A stretch of DNA of 64,000 bases from Xylanimonas ulmi (GTDB lineage Bacteria; Actinomycetota; Actinomycetes; Actinomycetales; Cellulomonadaceae): assembly GCF_004216535.1 (NCBI RefSeq), contig NZ_SGWX01000001.1, positions 3,782,001 to 3,846,000 of the forward strand, read 5' to 3'. Shown in pieces: positions 26,065-45,868 of the stretch. Both the position numbers and the translations under genes were made by a program. How positions within the stretch are numbered: position 1 is the first letter of the stretch; each line of letters begins with the position of its first letter. The notes beneath the pieces are model-generated. The model searched no databases, was not told where the DNA came from, and saw only the letters and a program-made list of their open reading frames with translations.

Positions 26065-26119
26065 CATTGACCGAAGCTCCGCAGACGCGGGGGCCCGCGC
26101 AGGTGACATCACGCTCTTC
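26065..26119 (+). promoter_or_regulatory. Candidate ribosomal L10 leader RNA
   Basis: The stretch GACCGAAGCTCCGCAGACG and the following GC stem resemble the L10(L12)4-binding leader found before rplJ in Gram-positive bacteria. An attenuator-like hairpin follows at 26120. Feedback by L10 is known for the family; it is inferred here from sequence likeness and position. Confidence 0.5.
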
Positions 26120-26147
26120 GAGCCCCGGTGCGCCTGTGCCGGGGCTC
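26120..26147 (+). terminator. Attenuator-like hairpin in the rplJ leader
   Basis: GAGCCCCGG and CCGGGGCTC form a perfect nine-base stem with a ten-base loop, followed by TTCTCGTCTC. It lies 61 bases before rplJ inside the predicted transcript. Confidence 0.6.
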
Positions 26148-26208
26148 TTCTCGTCTCCCGGGGCTTCGCCATCCTGGAGCCGGTGGCACCACCATCGGAA
26201 GGATTGCC

Positions 26209-26733
26209 ATGGCGAGGCCGGACAAGGCAGCCGCTGTCGCGGAGGTTGCGGACAAGTTCCGCGAGTCCAACGCGGCCGTGCTGACCGAGTACCGCGGGCT
26301 CACCGTCAAGCAGCTCAAGGAGCTGCGTCGGTCGCTCGGCGGCAACGCAACCTACGCCGTGGTGAAGAACACGCTCACCCAGATCGCGGCCAAGGAGGCG
26401 GGTGTCGAGGGTCTCGACGCCGACCTCAAGGGCCCGTCCGCCATCGCGTTCGTGACCGGTGACCCGGTCGAGGCCGCGAAGGGTCTGCGTGACTTCGCCA
26501 AGGCGAACCCTGCTCTGGTCATCAAGGGTGGTGTCCTCGACGGGCGCGCCCTGACCGCCGCAGAGGTCACCAAGCTCGCGGACCTCGAGTCCCGCGAGGT
26601 CCTGCTGGCCAAGGCGGCCGGCGCGATGAAGGCCAAGCTCTTCCAGGCTGCCTACGTCTTCACCGCGAACACCGCCCAGGCCGCACGCGTCATCGATGCC
26701 CTGCGTCAGAAGCAGGAGTCGGCCGCTGCCTGA
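26209..26733 (+). CDS. rplJ: 50S ribosomal protein L10
   Basis: A 174-residue L10, the base of the L7/L12 stalk. It begins [20 protein letters not shown] and contains [27 protein letters not shown] and [19 protein letters not shown], all typical. The C-terminal helix ([21 protein letters not shown]) binds L7/L12 dimers. ATG 26209 follows GGAAGGATT. rplL follows 93 bases on. Confidence 0.98.
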   Translation: MARPDKAAAVAEVADKFRESNAAVLTEYRGLTVKQLKELRRSLGGNATYAVVKNTLTQIAAKEAGVEGLDADLKGPSAIAFVTGDPVEAAKGLRDFAKANPALVIKGGVLDGRALTAAEVTKLADLESREVLLAKAAGAMKAKLFQAAYVFTANTAQAARVIDALRQKQESAAA

Positions 26734-26826
26734 TCCGCTCCGCGGACCGCAGCGAACCCACCCAACCCCCTTTGCTTCTGACGGGCGTCACAGGCGCCAA
26801 GAAGCGTGAACGAAAGGAACGCCATC

Positions 26827-27216
26827 ATGGCGAAGCTCAGCACCGAGGAGCTCATCGAGCAGTTCAAGGGTCTGACCCTCATCGAGCTGTCGGAGTTCGT
26901 CAAGGCCTTCGAGGAGACCTTCGAGGTCACCGCCGCCGCCCCCGCCGCCGTCGCGGTCGCCGCCCCCGCGGGTGGCGCCGGTGAGGCCGCCGCCGAGGAG
27001 GAGAAGGACGAGTTCGACGTCATCCTCACCGCCGCCGGTGACAAGAAGATCCAGGTCATCAAGGAGGTGCGTGCTCTGACGTCGCTCGGCCTGAAGGAGG
27101 CCAAGGACCTCGTCGACGGCGCCCCCAAGCCCGTCCTGGAGCACGTCAACAAGGAGACGGCCGAGAAGGCCAAGGCTCAGCTCGAGGGCGCCGGCGCCAG
27201 CGTCGAGCTCAAGTGA
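26827..27216 (+). CDS. rplL: 50S ribosomal protein L7/L12
   Basis: A 129-residue stalk protein that recruits translational GTPases. The N-terminal dimerisation domain ([20 protein letters not shown]) is joined by an Ala/Gly/Pro hinge to the C-terminal domain ([39 protein letters not shown]). ATG 26827 follows CGAAAGGAA. A strong terminator is located 32 bases after the stop. Confidence 0.98.
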   Translation: MAKLSTEELIEQFKGLTLIELSEFVKAFEETFEVTAAAPAAVAVAAPAGGAGEAAAEEEKDEFDVILTAAGDKKIQVIKEVRALTSLGLKEAKDLVDGAPKPVLEHVNKETAEKAKAQLEGAGASVELK

Positions 27217-27248
27217 CGCTCGCGGCACTGGCCGCGTGACCTCACGGA

Positions 27249-27286
27249 CGAGGCCCCGTCCCCACCGCGGTGGGGACGGGGCCTCG
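27249..27286 (+). terminator. Strong terminator after rplL
   Basis: CGAGGCCCCGTCCCCACC and GGTGGGGACGGGGCCTCG are perfect 18-base arms around GC. It isolates rplJL from rpoBC. Confidence 0.88.
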
Positions 27287-27298
27287 TCGTCACCGGGG

Positions 27299-27304
27299 TA
27301 GAAT
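27299..27304 (+). promoter_or_regulatory. Upstream -10-like box before rpoB
   Basis: TAGAAT lies right after the rplL terminator. A TTGACA at 27319-27324 with CATATG about 17 bases on is a second possible promoter. Either could give a long rpoB leader. Confidence 0.35.
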
Positions 27305-27460
27305 CCCGGGAAACCTGTTTGACAGGAAGCATTGCTTGGGCGGCATATGGCGGCCACCGAGACAACGCCTCGTACCCTCCCGGTCTGCGAGTTCGGTCAC
27401 ACCGACCTCGCGCCGACAATGACCGGCCCGGCTTGGCGTCTGTAGGCGCGCCCTCGTGCC

Positions 27461-27490
27461 TTGGACAAAGCGGTCAGGGCCGACTATGCT
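27461..27490 (+). promoter_or_regulatory. Promoter of rpoBC
   Basis: TTGGAC (27461-27466), an 18-base spacer and TATGCT (27485-27490) form the best housekeeping-type promoter in the 446-bp rplL-rpoB gap. The leader to rpoB would be about 165 bases. Confidence 0.55.
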
Positions 27491-27662
27491 AGCGCTTTGC
27501 GCTCGCGTGTGCCCTCCTCGCCTTCCTCGACCACCACCTGCCGCCGCCGCGCGCGGTGCGGAACTCTCCGCGCCGTCGCTCCCGACGCCCGGTGCCCGGA
27601 AGGATTCGTGCAGGGCTCACGAAGCGTACAGCGTGCCATCGAACTGCAGGGAAGGACCCCTC

Positions 27663-31214
<3,552 letters not shown>

Positions 31215-31298
31215 AGCGACTTCGCCCGCCCGCCCACGGGCGGGCGGGCGCGAGCCGCACCTAGACGATCATCTGAGTTTCTGAGGAAGTAGGACACT

Positions 31299-35174
<3,876 letters not shown>

Positions 35175-35197
35175 TCCGGCCCTCCGCCTGACCGACA

Positions 35198-35234
35198 CCG
35201 AGGCGCCCCCCGTCCACGACGGGGGGCGCCTCGG
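35198..35234 (+). terminator. Strong terminator after rpoC
   Basis: CCGAGGCGCCCCCCGTC and GACGGGGGGCGCCTCGG are perfect 17-base arms with a CAC loop, 23 bases after the stop. Confidence 0.88.
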
Positions 35235-35284
35235 CCGTTGGGGGACCTCGCCGCCAAGGCGGCCAACGTCACAGCGCTGCGCTT

Positions 35285-35313
35285 TTGCCCCTGCGCGGCG
35301 TGGCGGGTAGTCT
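35285..35313 (+). promoter_or_regulatory. Promoter of the str operon (rpsL)
   Basis: TTGCCC (35285-35290), 17 bases, TAGTCT (35308-35313). The transcript would have a leader of about 270 bases before rpsL. The rest of 35235-35589 shows no gene. Confidence 0.55.
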
Positions 35314-35589
35314 TGACGACTGTGCCCGTGCCGTCGCGCGCCCGCTGACGACAGTTCGACCTTGGTCGACTGCCCTGGTGGGTGTGGCGATGTGAGTGCC
35401 CGGGCATCCCGCGATCCCGCTGCCGGCGTCCTGTGACAGCCGCGGCCGATCCGGGCCATCGAGCCGGTGGTAAGTGGCGCAGCGGTCCCTTCGTGAGGAC
35501 TGCGTGCCGTCTGCTGTCGGCACGCACAGCCTGATACATCCGACGGGGACCGGCCGGTCTCCCGTAGCCGACAAGACGACGGAGACGTA

Positions 35590-35964
35590 GTGCCTACGAT
35601 CCAGCAGCTCGTCCGCAAGGGCCGAGCCACGAAGCCGGGGAAGTCGAAGACCCCCGCGCTCAAGGGCTCCCCGCAGCGGCGCGGCGTGTGCACCCGCGTG
35701 TACACCACCACCCCCAAGAAGCCGAACTCCGCCCTGCGCAAGGTCGCCCGCGTCAAGCTGTCCTCGGGCATCGAGGTCACCGCGTACATCCCCGGCGTCG
35801 GCCACAACCTGCAGGAGCACTCGATCGTGCTCGTGCGCGGTGGTCGTGTGAAGGACCTGCCCGGTGTCCGATACAAGATCGTCCGCGGCGCCCTTGACAC
35901 GCAGGGCGTGAAGAACCGCAAGCAGGCTCGCAGCCGCTACGGCGCCAAGAAGGAGAAGGCCTGA
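35590..35964 (+). CDS. rpsL: 30S ribosomal protein S12
   Basis: A 124-residue S12, decoding-centre protein. It begins [11 protein letters not shown] and holds [17 protein letters not shown] with the streptomycin-relevant Lys43-equivalent, and [17 protein letters not shown] with the Lys88-equivalent, both wild type. GTG start with CGGAGACGTA upstream. It overlaps rpsG by one base (TGATG). Confidence 0.98.
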   Translation: MPTIQQLVRKGRATKPGKSKTPALKGSPQRRGVCTRVYTTTPKKPNSALRKVARVKLSSGIEVTAYIPGVGHNLQEHSIVLVRGGRVKDLPGVRYKIVRGALDTQGVKNRKQARSRYGAKKEKA

Positions 35965-36434
35965 TGCCTCGTAAGGGTCCGGCCCCCAAGCGGCCGCTCA
36001 TCGCCGACCCGGTCTACGGGTCCCCCGTCGTCACCCAGCTGATCAACAAGGTCCTGCTGGACGGCAAGAAGTCCACGGCTGAGGCCATCGTCTACGGCGC
36101 CCTGGAGGGTGTCCGCACCAAGACGGACCAGGACCCGGTCGTCGTGCTCAAGCGCGCGCTGGAGAACGTCCGCCCGGCCCTTGAGGTGCGCTCTCGCCGC
36201 GTCGGTGGCGCGACCTACCAGGTCCCGGTCGAGGTGCGTCCGACGCGCTCGACGACGCTGGCCCTGCGCTGGCTGACCGACTTCTCGCGCGCCCGCCGCG
36301 AGAAGACGATGACCGAGCGCCTCATGAACGAGATCCTCGACGCCTCGAACGGCCTCGGCGCCGCGGTCAAGCGCCGCGAGGACATGCACAAGATGGCTGA
36401 GTCGAACCGCGCGTTCGCTCACTACCGCTGGTAG
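35964..36434 (+). CDS. rpsG: 30S ribosomal protein S7
   Basis: A 156-residue S7, head assembly protein binding the 3' major domain of 16S rRNA. It begins [20 protein letters not shown] and contains [20 protein letters not shown] and [23 protein letters not shown] shares one base with the rpsL stop. A perfect hairpin sits between it and fusA. Confidence 0.98.
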   Translation: MPRKGPAPKRPLIADPVYGSPVVTQLINKVLLDGKKSTAEAIVYGALEGVRTKTDQDPVVVLKRALENVRPALEVRSRRVGGATYQVPVEVRPTRSTTLALRWLTDFSRARREKTMTERLMNEILDASNGLGAAVKRREDMHKMAESNRAFAHYRW

Positions 36435-36442
36435 TCGTCCGT

Positions 36443-36473
36443 CGGCCCTGGGGGTGACCTGCCCCCAGGGCCG
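36443..36473 (+). terminator. Hairpin between rpsG and fusA
   Basis: CGGCCCTGGGGG and CCCCCAGGGCCG are perfect 12-base arms with a seven-base loop. It starts eight bases after rpsG and ends 36 bases before fusA, so it may attenuate or process the str transcript. Confidence 0.65.
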
Positions 36474-36509
36474 CAGGCGCATCACCTCCACCGACAAGGG
36501 GACCCCACC

Positions 36510-38612
36510 GTGGCACTTGACGTGCTGACCGACCTGAACAAGGTCCGGAACATCGGCATCATGGCGCACATCGATGCCGGCAAGACGACGACGACCGAGC
36601 GGATCCTGTACTACACGGGCGTCAACTACAAGATCGGTGAGACGCACGACGGCGCCTCGACGACCGACTGGATGGAGCAGGAGCAGGAGCGTGGCATCAC
36701 GATCACGTCCGCTGCTGTGACCGCCTTCTGGAACAAGAACCAGATCAACATCATCGACACGCCCGGCCACGTCGACTTCACCGTCGAGGTCGAGCGCTCG
36801 CTGCGCGTCCTCGACGGCGCCGTCGCGGTGTTCGACGGCAAGGAGGGCGTCGAGCCCCAGTCGGAGACGGTGTGGCGCCAGGCCGACAAGTACGACGTGC
36901 CGCGCATCTGCTTCGTCAACAAGATGGACAAGCTGGGCGCCGACTTCTACTTCACGGTCGACACCATCATCAACCGCCTCAAGGCGAAGCCGCTGGTCAT
37001 CCAGCTCCCGATCGGCGCTGAGAACGACTTCGAGGGCGTCGTCGACCTGGTCGAGATGCGCGCCATCGTCTGGCGCGGCGAGACCAAGCTGGGCGCCGAG
37101 TACACGGTCGAGGAGATCCCCGCCGACCTGCGCGACAAGGCCGACCAGTACCACTCGGAGCTCATCGAGGCCGTCGCCGAGACGGACGAGGAGCTGCTGG
37201 AGAAGTACCTGGGCGGCGAGGAGCTGACGGTCGCCGAGATCAAGGCCGGCATCCGCAAGCTCACCATCACCGGCGAGGCGTTCCCGGTCCTGTGCGGCTC
37301 GGCGTTCAAGAACAAGGGCGTCCAGCCCATGCTCGACGCCGTCGTCGACTACCTGCCCTCGCCCCTCGACGTCCCGGCCATCAAGGGCACCGACGTCAAG
37401 GACCACGAGAAGGTCATCGAGCGGCACCCCGACGCGACCGAGCCGTTCGCGGCCCTCGCGTTCAAGATCGCCGCGCACCCGTTCTTCGGCAAGCTCACCT
37501 TCATCCGCGTCTACTCGGGCAAGGTGGCGCAGGGCGCCCAGGTCGTCAACTCGACCAAGGGCAAGAAGGAGCGCATCGGGAAGATCTTCCAGATGCACGC
37601 CAACAAGGAGAACCCGGTCGACGAGGCGTCGGCGGGCCACATCTACGCGTTCATCGGCCTCAAGGACGTCACCACGGGTGACACCCTGTGCGATTCGAAC
37701 GCGCAGGTCATCCTCGAGTCGATGACCTTCCCCGAGCCGGTCATCGACGTGGCCATCGAGCCCAAGACGAAGGCCGACCAGGAGAAGCTCTCCACGGCGA
37801 TCCAGAAGCTCGCCGAGGAGGACCCGACCTTCCGCGTCAAGCTCGACGAGGAGACCGGCCAGACCGTCATCGGCGGCATGGGCGAGCTCCACCTCGACAT
37901 CCTCGTCGACCGTATGCGCCGCGAGTTCAAGGTCGAGGCGAATGTCGGCAAGCCGCAGGTCGCCTACCGCGAGACCATCCGCCGCAAGGTCGAGAAGGTC
38001 GACTACACGCACAAGAAGCAGACCGGTGGCTCGGGCCAGTTCGCCAAGGTCCAGGTGACCTTCGAGCCGCTCGACACCTCCGAGGGCGAGCTCTACGAGT
38101 TCGAGAACTCGGTCACCGGTGGCCGCATCCCGCGCGAGTACATCCCGTCGGTTGACGCCGGCATCCAGTCCGCCTTGCAGCAGGGCGTGCTCGCGGGCTT
38201 CCCGCTCGTGGGCGTCAAGGCCACGCTGCTCGACGGCGCCTACCACGAGGTCGACTCCTCCGAGATGGCGTTCAAGATCGCCGGCTCGATGGTCCTCAAG
38301 GAGGGCGTCAAGCGCGCCGACCCGGCGCTCCTCGAGCCGATCATGGCAGTCGAGGTGCGCACGCCCGAGGAGTACATGGGTGACGTGATCGGCGACATCA
38401 ACTCCCGCCGTGGCATGATCCAGTCCATGGAGGACGCGACCGGCGTCAAGGTCGTTCGCGCCCAGGTGCCGCTGAGCGAGATGTTCGGGTACATCGGTGA
38501 CCTTCGGTCGAAGACCCAGGGCCGTGCGGTGTACTCGATGCAGTTCGACAGCTACGCCGAGGTTCCTCGCAACGTTGCTGACGAGATCATCAAGAAGACC
38601 CGGGGCGAGTGA
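36510..38612 (+). CDS. fusA: Elongation factor G
   Basis: A 700-residue translocation GTPase. P-loop [20 protein letters not shown], switch [20 protein letters not shown] and NKMDKLG lie in the first 150 residues; domains II-V follow with [10 protein letters not shown] and [16 protein letters not shown] at the end. GTG start; AAGGGGACC upstream. Regions altered in fusidic acid resistance look standard. Only one fusA is in this window, in the usual str operon order rpsL-rpsG-fusA-tuf. Confidence 0.98.
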   Translation: MALDVLTDLNKVRNIGIMAHIDAGKTTTTERILYYTGVNYKIGETHDGASTTDWMEQEQERGITITSAAVTAFWNKNQINIIDTPGHVDFTVEVERSLRVLDGAVAVFDGKEGVEPQSETVWRQADKYDVPRICFVNKMDKLGADFYFTVDTIINRLKAKPLVIQLPIGAENDFEGVVDLVEMRAIVWRGETKLGAEYTVEEIPADLRDKADQYHSELIEAVAETDEELLEKYLGGEELTVAEIKAGIRKLTITGEAFPVLCGSAFKNKGVQPMLDAVVDYLPSPLDVPAIKGTDVKDHEKVIERHPDATEPFAALAFKIAAHPFFGKLTFIRVYSGKVAQGAQVVNSTKGKKERIGKIFQMHANKENPVDEASAGHIYAFIGLKDVTTGDTLCDSNAQVILESMTFPEPVIDVAIEPKTKADQEKLSTAIQKLAEEDPTFRVKLDEETGQTVIGGMGELHLDILVDRMRREFKVEANVGKPQVAYRETIRRKVEKVDYTHKKQTGGSGQFAKVQVTFEPLDTSEGELYEFENSVTGGRIPREYIPSVDAGIQSALQQGVLAGFPLVGVKATLLDGAYHEVDSSEMAFKIAGSMVLKEGVKRADPALLEPIMAVEVRTPEEYMGDVIGDINSRRGMIQSMEDATGVKVVRAQVPLSEMFGYIGDLRSKTQGRAVYSMQFDSYAEVPRNVADEIIKKTRGE

Positions 38613-38675
38613 GTCCCCACAGGTCGACCAGCTTCACCATCAACCTGTAGGCAAACCCCGTCGCCCCGCGGGAGG

Positions 38676-38681
38676 TAGGCT
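38676..38681 (+). promoter_or_regulatory. Internal -10 box before tuf
   Basis: TAGGCT lies 55 bases before tuf in the 124-bp fusA-tuf gap. An extra promoter for tuf is common. No clear -35. Confidence 0.4.
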
Positions 38682-38736
38682 TTCCAGCCGAGTCTCGCAA
38701 CGTTCGGGAACAACAACGAGTCCCAGGAGGACCCCA

Positions 38737-39933
<1,197 letters not shown>

Positions 39934-39962
39934 TCTTGCGCTGAGCTGAGCTCCATCGCCTC

Positions 39963-39993
39963 AGGCCCGGGCCCCCGTCGGGGGTCCGGGCCT
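39963..39993 (+). terminator. Terminator after tuf
   Basis: AGGCCCGGGCCCCC pairs with GGGGGTCCGGGCCT (one mismatch) around GTC, 29 bases after tuf. Confidence 0.8.
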
Positions 39994-40064
39994 CTGCGCG
40001 TGCGCGCCGCCGTCGGATGGCGCCGCACCGGCTGGCGCTGGGTGCAGCGTCACAGCCCTCCGGC

Positions 40065-40093
40065 TTGGGTTCCTCCGGGCCGTATGGCACACT
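40065..40093 (+). promoter_or_regulatory. Candidate promoter of the S10 operon
   Basis: TTGGGT (40065-40070), 17 bases, CACACT (40088-40093). The leader to rpsJ would be about 370 bases with small GC hairpins such as the one at 40226-40241, which may serve S10-operon feedback. No gene is seen in 39934-40467. Confidence 0.4.
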
Positions 40094-40467
40094 AGGGAAG
40101 TTGCCTGTCACGGGCGCGTTCTTTCTCGTGTCGAACAGTGTGTTGCACCGCAGCCGCGCGGACCACAGCGGCCATGCTCCCCAGTGAGCCTGGCCGAGGG
40201 TCGAAGGCGCCGGCTGGATCGGGTCCCCCTCCAGGAGGGGTTCGCGGGGTCGCCGTCTGTTCATCACACCTGAGCGCCCCGATCTGACCCGGCCCCGGTG
40301 GGACGCACGTCCTCAGGGAGAGGGTTCGGCAGGCCAGACATTCGTCGTGGTCGGTCCCTGATCGATCACAATCAACGGTCCCCAGGACTTCGAGCGGGTC
40401 GCTAAGCGACACGCCCGAGCGCGGGGGTCGGACAGTAGCGGTTCGAGAGAGAGAGTCAGACGACGCC

Positions 40468-40776
40468 ATGGCGGGACAGAAGATCCGCATCCGGCTCAAG
40501 TCCTATGACCACGAGGTCATTGACAGCTCCGCGCGCAAGATCGTCGACACGGTGACGCGCGCCGGTGCGACTGTGGTGGGCCCGGTGCCGCTCCCGACGG
40601 AGAAGAACGTCTTCGTCGTGATCCGGTCGCCTCACAAGTACAAGGACAGCCGCGAGCACTTCGAGATGCGCACGCACAAGCGGCTCATCGACATCATCGA
40701 TCCCACGCCGAAGGCCGTCGACTCGCTCATGCGTATCGACCTGCCTGCCGACGTGAACATCGAGATCAAGCTCTGA
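40468..40776 (+). CDS. rpsJ: 30S ribosomal protein S10
   Basis: A 102-residue S10, also the NusE antitermination partner. It begins [20 protein letters not shown] and holds [20 protein letters not shown] and [20 protein letters not shown], fully typical. The first gene of the S10 operon, after a 370-base leader. GAGAGAGAGTCAG precedes the ATG. Confidence 0.98.
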   Translation: MAGQKIRIRLKSYDHEVIDSSARKIVDTVTRAGATVVGPVPLPTEKNVFVVIRSPHKYKDSREHFEMRTHKRLIDIIDPTPKAVDSLMRIDLPADVNIEIKL

Positions 40777-40792
40777 GGCAGGGGAGCGAGAG

Positions 40793-41446
40793 ATGAGCAA
40801 CCTGCACAAGAACGTGACCGCGGTGCTGGGCAAGAAGCTCGGCATGACGCAGCTGTGGGACGAGGCCGGTCGCCTGGTGCCCGTCACGGTCGTCGCGGTC
40901 GACACCAACGTGGTGACCCAGGTCCGCACGACCGAGACCGACGGCTACAGCGCCGTCCAGCTGGCTGTCGGCCAGATCGACCCGCGCAAGGTCACCAAGC
41001 CGCTCAAGGGCCACTTCGAGAAGGCCGGCGTCACGCCGCGCCGTCACGTGGCCGAGATCCGCACCGCCGACGCGGCCACCTACACGGTCGGCCAGGAGAT
41101 CACCGCCGCGGCCTTCGAGGCCGGCGCCGTGGTCGACGTCAGCGGTACGACCAAGGGCAAGGGCACGGCCGGTGTGATGAAGCGTCACGGCTTCTCCGGT
41201 GTGGGCGCCTCGCACGGCTCGCACCGCAACCACCGCAAGCCGGGCTCGATCGGTGGCGCGTCGACGCCGTCGCGCGTGTTCAAGGGCCTGCGCATGGCCG
41301 GCCGGATGGGCAACGCCCGTCAGACCACCCAGAACCTGACCGTCCACGCGGTCGACGCCGAGAAGGGTCTGCTGCTCGTCAAGGGCGCGGTTCCCGGCCC
41401 CAAGGGTGGCGTCGTCGTCGTCAAGACCGCCGCGAAGGGTGCGTGA
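40793..41446 (+). CDS. rplC: 50S ribosomal protein L3
   Basis: A 217-residue L3 that nucleates 50S assembly near the peptidyl-transferase centre. It contains [20 protein letters not shown], the loop [20 protein letters not shown] reaching toward the catalytic centre, and [15 protein letters not shown]. Start ATG follows GGGGAGCGAG; 16 bases after rpsJ. Confidence 0.98.
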   Translation: MSNLHKNVTAVLGKKLGMTQLWDEAGRLVPVTVVAVDTNVVTQVRTTETDGYSAVQLAVGQIDPRKVTKPLKGHFEKAGVTPRRHVAEIRTADAATYTVGQEITAAAFEAGAVVDVSGTTKGKGTAGVMKRHGFSGVGASHGSHRNHRKPGSIGGASTPSRVFKGLRMAGRMGNARQTTQNLTVHAVDAEKGLLLVKGAVPGPKGGVVVVKTAAKGA

Positions 41447-41451
41447 ACCGC

Positions 41452-42153
41452 ATGACTTCCCTCACTGTTGACGTCCTGGACGCCGCGGGCAAGAAGGCCG
41501 GCACGGCCGAGCTGCCCGCCGAGGTGTTCGACGTCGTCACCAACGTCCCGCTGATCCACCAGGTCGTCGTCGCCCAGCGCGCCGCCGCGCGTCAGGGCAC
41601 GCACGCGACCAAGACCCGCGGCGAGGTCCGCGGCGGTGGCAGGAAGCCGTACAAGCAGAAGGGCACCGGCCGCGCCCGTCAGGGCTCGACCCGCGCTCCG
41701 CAGTTCGCCGGCGGTGGCACCGTCCACGGCCCGCAGCCGCGCTCGTACGACCAGCGCACCCCCAAGAAGATGAAGGCCGCCGCGCTGCGTGGCGCCCTGT
41801 CCGACCGCGCCCGCGCCGGGCGCGTGCACGTCGTGGCCGGCTTCGGCGTCGACGGCACGCCGTCGACCAAGACCGCGCTCAAGACGCTCGCGACCCTGAC
41901 CGAGCGCGAGCACGTGCTCGTGGTGATCGAGCGCTCGGACGAGGCGACGATCCTGTCGCTGCGCAACGTGCCGACGGTCCACCTGATCGCGGCCGACCAG
42001 CTCAACACGTATGACGTCCTCGTCTCCGACGACGTCGTCTTCACGCAGGACGCGCTCGCCGCGTTCCTCGAGGGCCCGGTCAAGGGCGCGAAGGCGACCG
42101 CCACCGAGTCCGAGGCCGCGGACGCCGCCGCCGACGAGGAGGCCACCAAGTGA
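41452..42153 (+). CDS. rplD: 50S ribosomal protein L4
   Basis: A 233-residue L4, exit-tunnel protein. The extended loop [20 protein letters not shown] and [20 protein letters not shown] is intact, including positions linked to macrolide resistance. The ATG at 41452 has AAGGGTG ten bases upstream and is preferred over the in-frame GTG at 41443 that would overlap the rplC stop. The C-terminus has an acidic Ala/Glu tail. Confidence 0.97.
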   Translation: MTSLTVDVLDAAGKKAGTAELPAEVFDVVTNVPLIHQVVVAQRAAARQGTHATKTRGEVRGGGRKPYKQKGTGRARQGSTRAPQFAGGGTVHGPQPRSYDQRTPKKMKAAALRGALSDRARAGRVHVVAGFGVDGTPSTKTALKTLATLTEREHVLVVIERSDEATILSLRNVPTVHLIAADQLNTYDVLVSDDVVFTQDALAAFLEGPVKGAKATATESEAADAAADEEATK

Positions 42154-42452
42154 CCACCGTGCAGAAGGACCCGCGCGACATCCTGCTCGCGCCGGTCGTC
42201 TCCGAGAAGAGCTACGGCCTCCTCGACGAGGGCAAGTACACCTTCGTCGTGGACCCGCGGGCCAACAAGACCGAGATCAAGATCGCGGTCGAGAAGGTCT
42301 TCGGCGTCAAGGTCGACTCGGTGAACACGATCAACCGCAAGGGCAAGGCGCGTCGCACGCGTTTCGGCCTGGGCAAGCGCAAGGACACGAAGCGCGCGAT
42401 CGTCACCCTCCGCGAGGGAACGATCGACATCTTCGGCGGTCCGGTCGGCTGA
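42150..42452 (+). CDS. rplW: 50S ribosomal protein L23
   Basis: A 100-residue L23 at the tunnel exit, docking site for trigger factor and SRP. It begins [20 protein letters not shown] and has [20 protein letters not shown] and [22 protein letters not shown] overlaps the rplD stop by four bases. Confidence 0.98.
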   Translation: MTTVQKDPRDILLAPVVSEKSYGLLDEGKYTFVVDPRANKTEIKIAVEKVFGVKVDSVNTINRKGKARRTRFGLGKRKDTKRAIVTLREGTIDIFGGPVG

Positions 42453-42483
42453 CCCGGACAGAGCAGATCGAGGACTGAATCCC

Positions 42484-43320
<837 letters not shown>

Positions 43321-43335
43321 TAAGGAGCCTGGAAC

Positions 43336-43617
43336 ATGCCTCGCAGCCTGAAGAAGGGCCCCTTCGTCGACGGCCACCTTCAGAAGAAGGTGGACGTGCA
43401 GAACGAGAAGGGGACCAAGAACGTCATCAAGACCTGGTCCCGTCGGTCGGTCATCACGCCCGACTTCCTCGGTCACACCTTCGCCGTGCACGACGGTCGC
43501 AAGCACACGCCGGTCTTCGTGACCGAGTCGATGGTCGGCCACAAGCTCGGTGAGTTCGCCCCCACGCGGACCTTCCGCGGCCACGTGAAGGACGACAAGA
43601 AGGGCCGTCGTCGCTGA
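43336..43617 (+). CDS. rpsS: 30S ribosomal protein S19
   Basis: A 93-residue S19 of the 30S head: [18 protein letters not shown] at the start, then [20 protein letters not shown] and [23 protein letters not shown] follows TAAGGAGCC, 15 bases after rplB. Confidence 0.98.
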   Translation: MPRSLKKGPFVDGHLQKKVDVQNEKGTKNVIKTWSRRSVITPDFLGHTFAVHDGRKHTPVFVTESMVGHKLGEFAPTRTFRGHVKDDKKGRRR

Positions 43618-43675
43618 GCCCCCGTGGCTCGCGACTGACAGCCCCGACTGTCTGAGAAAAGGAAGCAGGACAGCA

Positions 43676-44050
43676 ATGGAAGCCAAGGCGCAGGCGCGGT
43701 TCGTCCGCGTGACGCCGATGAAGGCCCGGCGCGTCGTGGACCTCATCCGTGGCAAGCAGGCCGGCGAGGCCGTCGCGGTGCTGAAGTTCGCACCGCAGGC
43801 CGCCGCCGAGCCGGTGCGCAAGGTCGTGGAGTCCGCGATCGCGAACGCCCGGGTGAAGGCCGACCGTGCGAGCGAGCGCTTCGACGAGCAGGACCTCGTC
43901 GTCGCCGCTGCGTTCGTCGACGAGGGCCCGACCCTGAAGCGGTTCCGTCCGCGTGCTCAGGGCCGTGCGGCTCGTGTGCTCAAGCGCACCAGCCACATCA
44001 CGGTCGTCGTCGCACCCAAGCAGACCGAGAAGAAGGAAGGGGCCCGATAG
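43676..44050 (+). CDS. rplV: 50S ribosomal protein L22
   Basis: A 124-residue L22. It starts [20 protein letters not shown] and its tunnel hairpin region is [20 protein letters not shown]. The C-terminus is lysine-rich. Stop and the next start share a base (TAGTG). Confidence 0.98.
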   Translation: MEAKAQARFVRVTPMKARRVVDLIRGKQAGEAVAVLKFAPQAAAEPVRKVVESAIANARVKADRASERFDEQDLVVAAAFVDEGPTLKRFRPRAQGRAARVLKRTSHITVVVAPKQTEKKEGAR

Positions 44051-44886
44051 TGGGGCAGAAGGTTCACCCGCACGGGTACCGCCTCGGCATCACCACCGAC
44101 CACCGGTCGCGCTGGTTCGCCGACAGCACCAAGCCCGGTCAGCGGTACCGCGACTACGTCCGTGAGGACGTCCAGATCCGCAAGCTCATGGGCACTGGCC
44201 TGGAGCGCGCCGGCATCTCCAAGGTCGAGATCGAGCGCACCCGCGACCGCGTCCGCGTGGACATCCACACGGCGCGTCCGGGCATCGTGATCGGCCGCCG
44301 GGGCGCCGAGGCCGACCGCATCCGCGGCGAGCTGGAGAAGCTCACCGGCAAGCAGGTGCAGCTCAACATCCTCGAGGTCAAGAACGCGGAGATCGACGCG
44401 CAGCTGGTCGCTCAGGGCATCGCCGAGCAGCTCGCCAGCCGCGTCTCCTTCCGCCGCGCCATGCGCAAGGGCATTCAGTCCGCGCAGCGCGCCGGCGCCA
44501 AGGGCATCCGCGTTCAGGTCTCGGGCCGCCTCGGCGGCGCCGAGATGAGCCGGTCGGAGTTCTACCGTGAGGGCCGTGTGCCGCTGCACACGCTCCGCGC
44601 GAACATCGACTTCGGCTTCTACGAGGCGCGCACCACCTTCGGCCGCATCGGCGTGAAGGTGTGGATCTACAAGGGCGACATCACCGAGAAGGAGTTCGCC
44701 GCCCAGCAGGCCGCAGCCGCCCCCCGTCAGGGCCGTGGTGGCCCTCGCGGTGAGCGTGGCGAGCGTGGCGACCGCCGTGGCGGGCGCCGCAACGAGCGAC
44801 CGGCTGCCTCGGCCACCGAGACCCCGGCGGCCCCGGCCGCCGACTCGGCTCCCGAGGCGCCGGCTGAGACCGGAACGGAGGCCTGA
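44050..44886 (+). CDS. rpsC: 30S ribosomal protein S3
   Basis: A 278-residue S3 at the mRNA entry channel. [20 protein letters not shown] starts the protein; a KH domain holds [20 protein letters not shown]. The C-terminal 60 residues are an extension: an Arg/Gly-rich run ([15 protein letters not shown]) then an Ala/Pro/Glu tail, longer than the E. coli protein of 233 residues. GTG overlaps the rplV stop. Confidence 0.98.
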   Translation: MGQKVHPHGYRLGITTDHRSRWFADSTKPGQRYRDYVREDVQIRKLMGTGLERAGISKVEIERTRDRVRVDIHTARPGIVIGRRGAEADRIRGELEKLTGKQVQLNILEVKNAEIDAQLVAQGIAEQLASRVSFRRAMRKGIQSAQRAGAKGIRVQVSGRLGGAEMSRSEFYREGRVPLHTLRANIDFGFYEARTTFGRIGVKVWIYKGDITEKEFAAQQAAAAPRQGRGGPRGERGERGDRRGGRRNERPAASATETPAAPAADSAPEAPAETGTEA

Positions 44887-44888
44887 GC

Positions 44889-45308
44889 ATGCTGATTCCC
44901 CGCAGGCTCAAGCACCGCAAGCAGCACCACCCCGGCCGCTCCGGCGCGTCGAAGGGTGGCAACACGATCGCGTTCGGCGACTTCGGCATCCAGGCCCTCG
45001 AGCCCGCCTACGTCACCAACCGTCAGATCGAGGCTGCGCGTATCGCGATGACCCGCCACATCAAGCGTGGCGGCAAGGTCTGGATCAACATCTACCCGGA
45101 CCGTCCCCTGACCAAGAAGCCCGCCGAGACCCGCATGGGCTCGGGTAAGGGCTCGCCCGAGTGGTGGGTCGCCAACGTCAAGCCCGGCCGCATCGTCTTC
45201 GAGCTGGCCGGCGTCCCGGAGCCCCTGGCTCGTGAGGCCATGCGTCGCGCGATCCACAAGCTCCCGATGAAGTGCCGTTTCGTGGTGCGCGAGGGTGGTG
45301 CGATCTGA
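44889..45308 (+). CDS. rplP: 50S ribosomal protein L16
   Basis: A 139-residue L16 near the A site. It begins [20 protein letters not shown], with [20 protein letters not shown]-like core ([18 protein letters not shown]) and [23 protein letters not shown] lies two bases after rpsC; its stop shares a base with rpmC (TGATG). Confidence 0.98.
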   Translation: MLIPRRLKHRKQHHPGRSGASKGGNTIAFGDFGIQALEPAYVTNRQIEAARIAMTRHIKRGGKVWINIYPDRPLTKKPAETRMGSGKGSPEWWVANVKPGRIVFELAGVPEPLAREAMRRAIHKLPMKCRFVVREGGAI

Positions 45309-45544
45309 TGGCTATCGGTACCAAGGGCCTTGCCCCGACCGACCTGGACGGCTTCGACGACGAGAAGCTCGTCGCCGAGCTGAAGAAGGCCAAGGAGGAG
45401 CTCTTCAACCTCCGCTTCCAGTCGGCCACCGGCCAGCTGGAGTCGCACGGCCGCATCAAGGCCGTCAAGCGTGACATCGCGCGGATCTACACGATCCTGC
45501 GCGAGCGCGAGCTCGGCATCCGTACGGCTCCGAGCGCTGAGTGA
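45308..45544 (+). CDS. rpmC: 50S ribosomal protein L29
   Basis: A 78-residue helical hairpin L29 at the tunnel exit. The core [20 protein letters not shown] and [19 protein letters not shown] is typical. The ATG at 45308 overlaps the rplP stop. The N-terminal [16 protein letters not shown] extension is common in this group. Confidence 0.97.
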   Translation: MAIGTKGLAPTDLDGFDDEKLVAELKKAKEELFNLRFQSATGQLESHGRIKAVKRDIARIYTILRERELGIRTAPSAE

Positions 45545-45552
45545 GGCAGAAC

Positions 45553-45846
45553 ATGACGAACGAGACGACCCAGCCGGCGGCCGCGGCCGCCCCCGAGCGG
45601 GGCATCCGCAAGGTCCGCCGCGGCTACGTGGTCAGCGACAAGATGGACAAGACCATCGTGGTCGAGGTCGAGGACCGCGTGAAGCACGCGCTCTACGGCA
45701 AGGTCCTGCGTCGCACGACCAAGGTCAAGGCCCACGACGAGCAGAACAGCGCCGGCATCGGCGACCTGGTCGTCATCATGGAGACCCGCCCGCTGTCCGC
45801 GACCAAGCGGTGGCGCCTCGTGGAGATCCTCGAGAAGGCCAAGTGA
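45553..45846 (+). CDS. rpsQ: 30S ribosomal protein S17
   Basis: A 97-residue S17 with [20 protein letters not shown] and [23 protein letters not shown] 45553 with GAGGCAG upstream is preferred to the in-frame GTG at 45541. It ends the first part of the superoperon; a terminator follows. Confidence 0.97.
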   Translation: MTNETTQPAAAAAPERGIRKVRRGYVVSDKMDKTIVVEVEDRVKHALYGKVLRRTTKVKAHDEQNSAGIGDLVVIMETRPLSATKRWRLVEILEKAK

Positions 45847-45868
45847 CCCACGCCAGGAAGTGATCTTC

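Noticed and set aside
41443-41451. GTG start for rplD overlapping the rplC stop
   Set aside because: The ribosome-binding AAGGGTG is too close to this GTG but well placed for the ATG at 41452.
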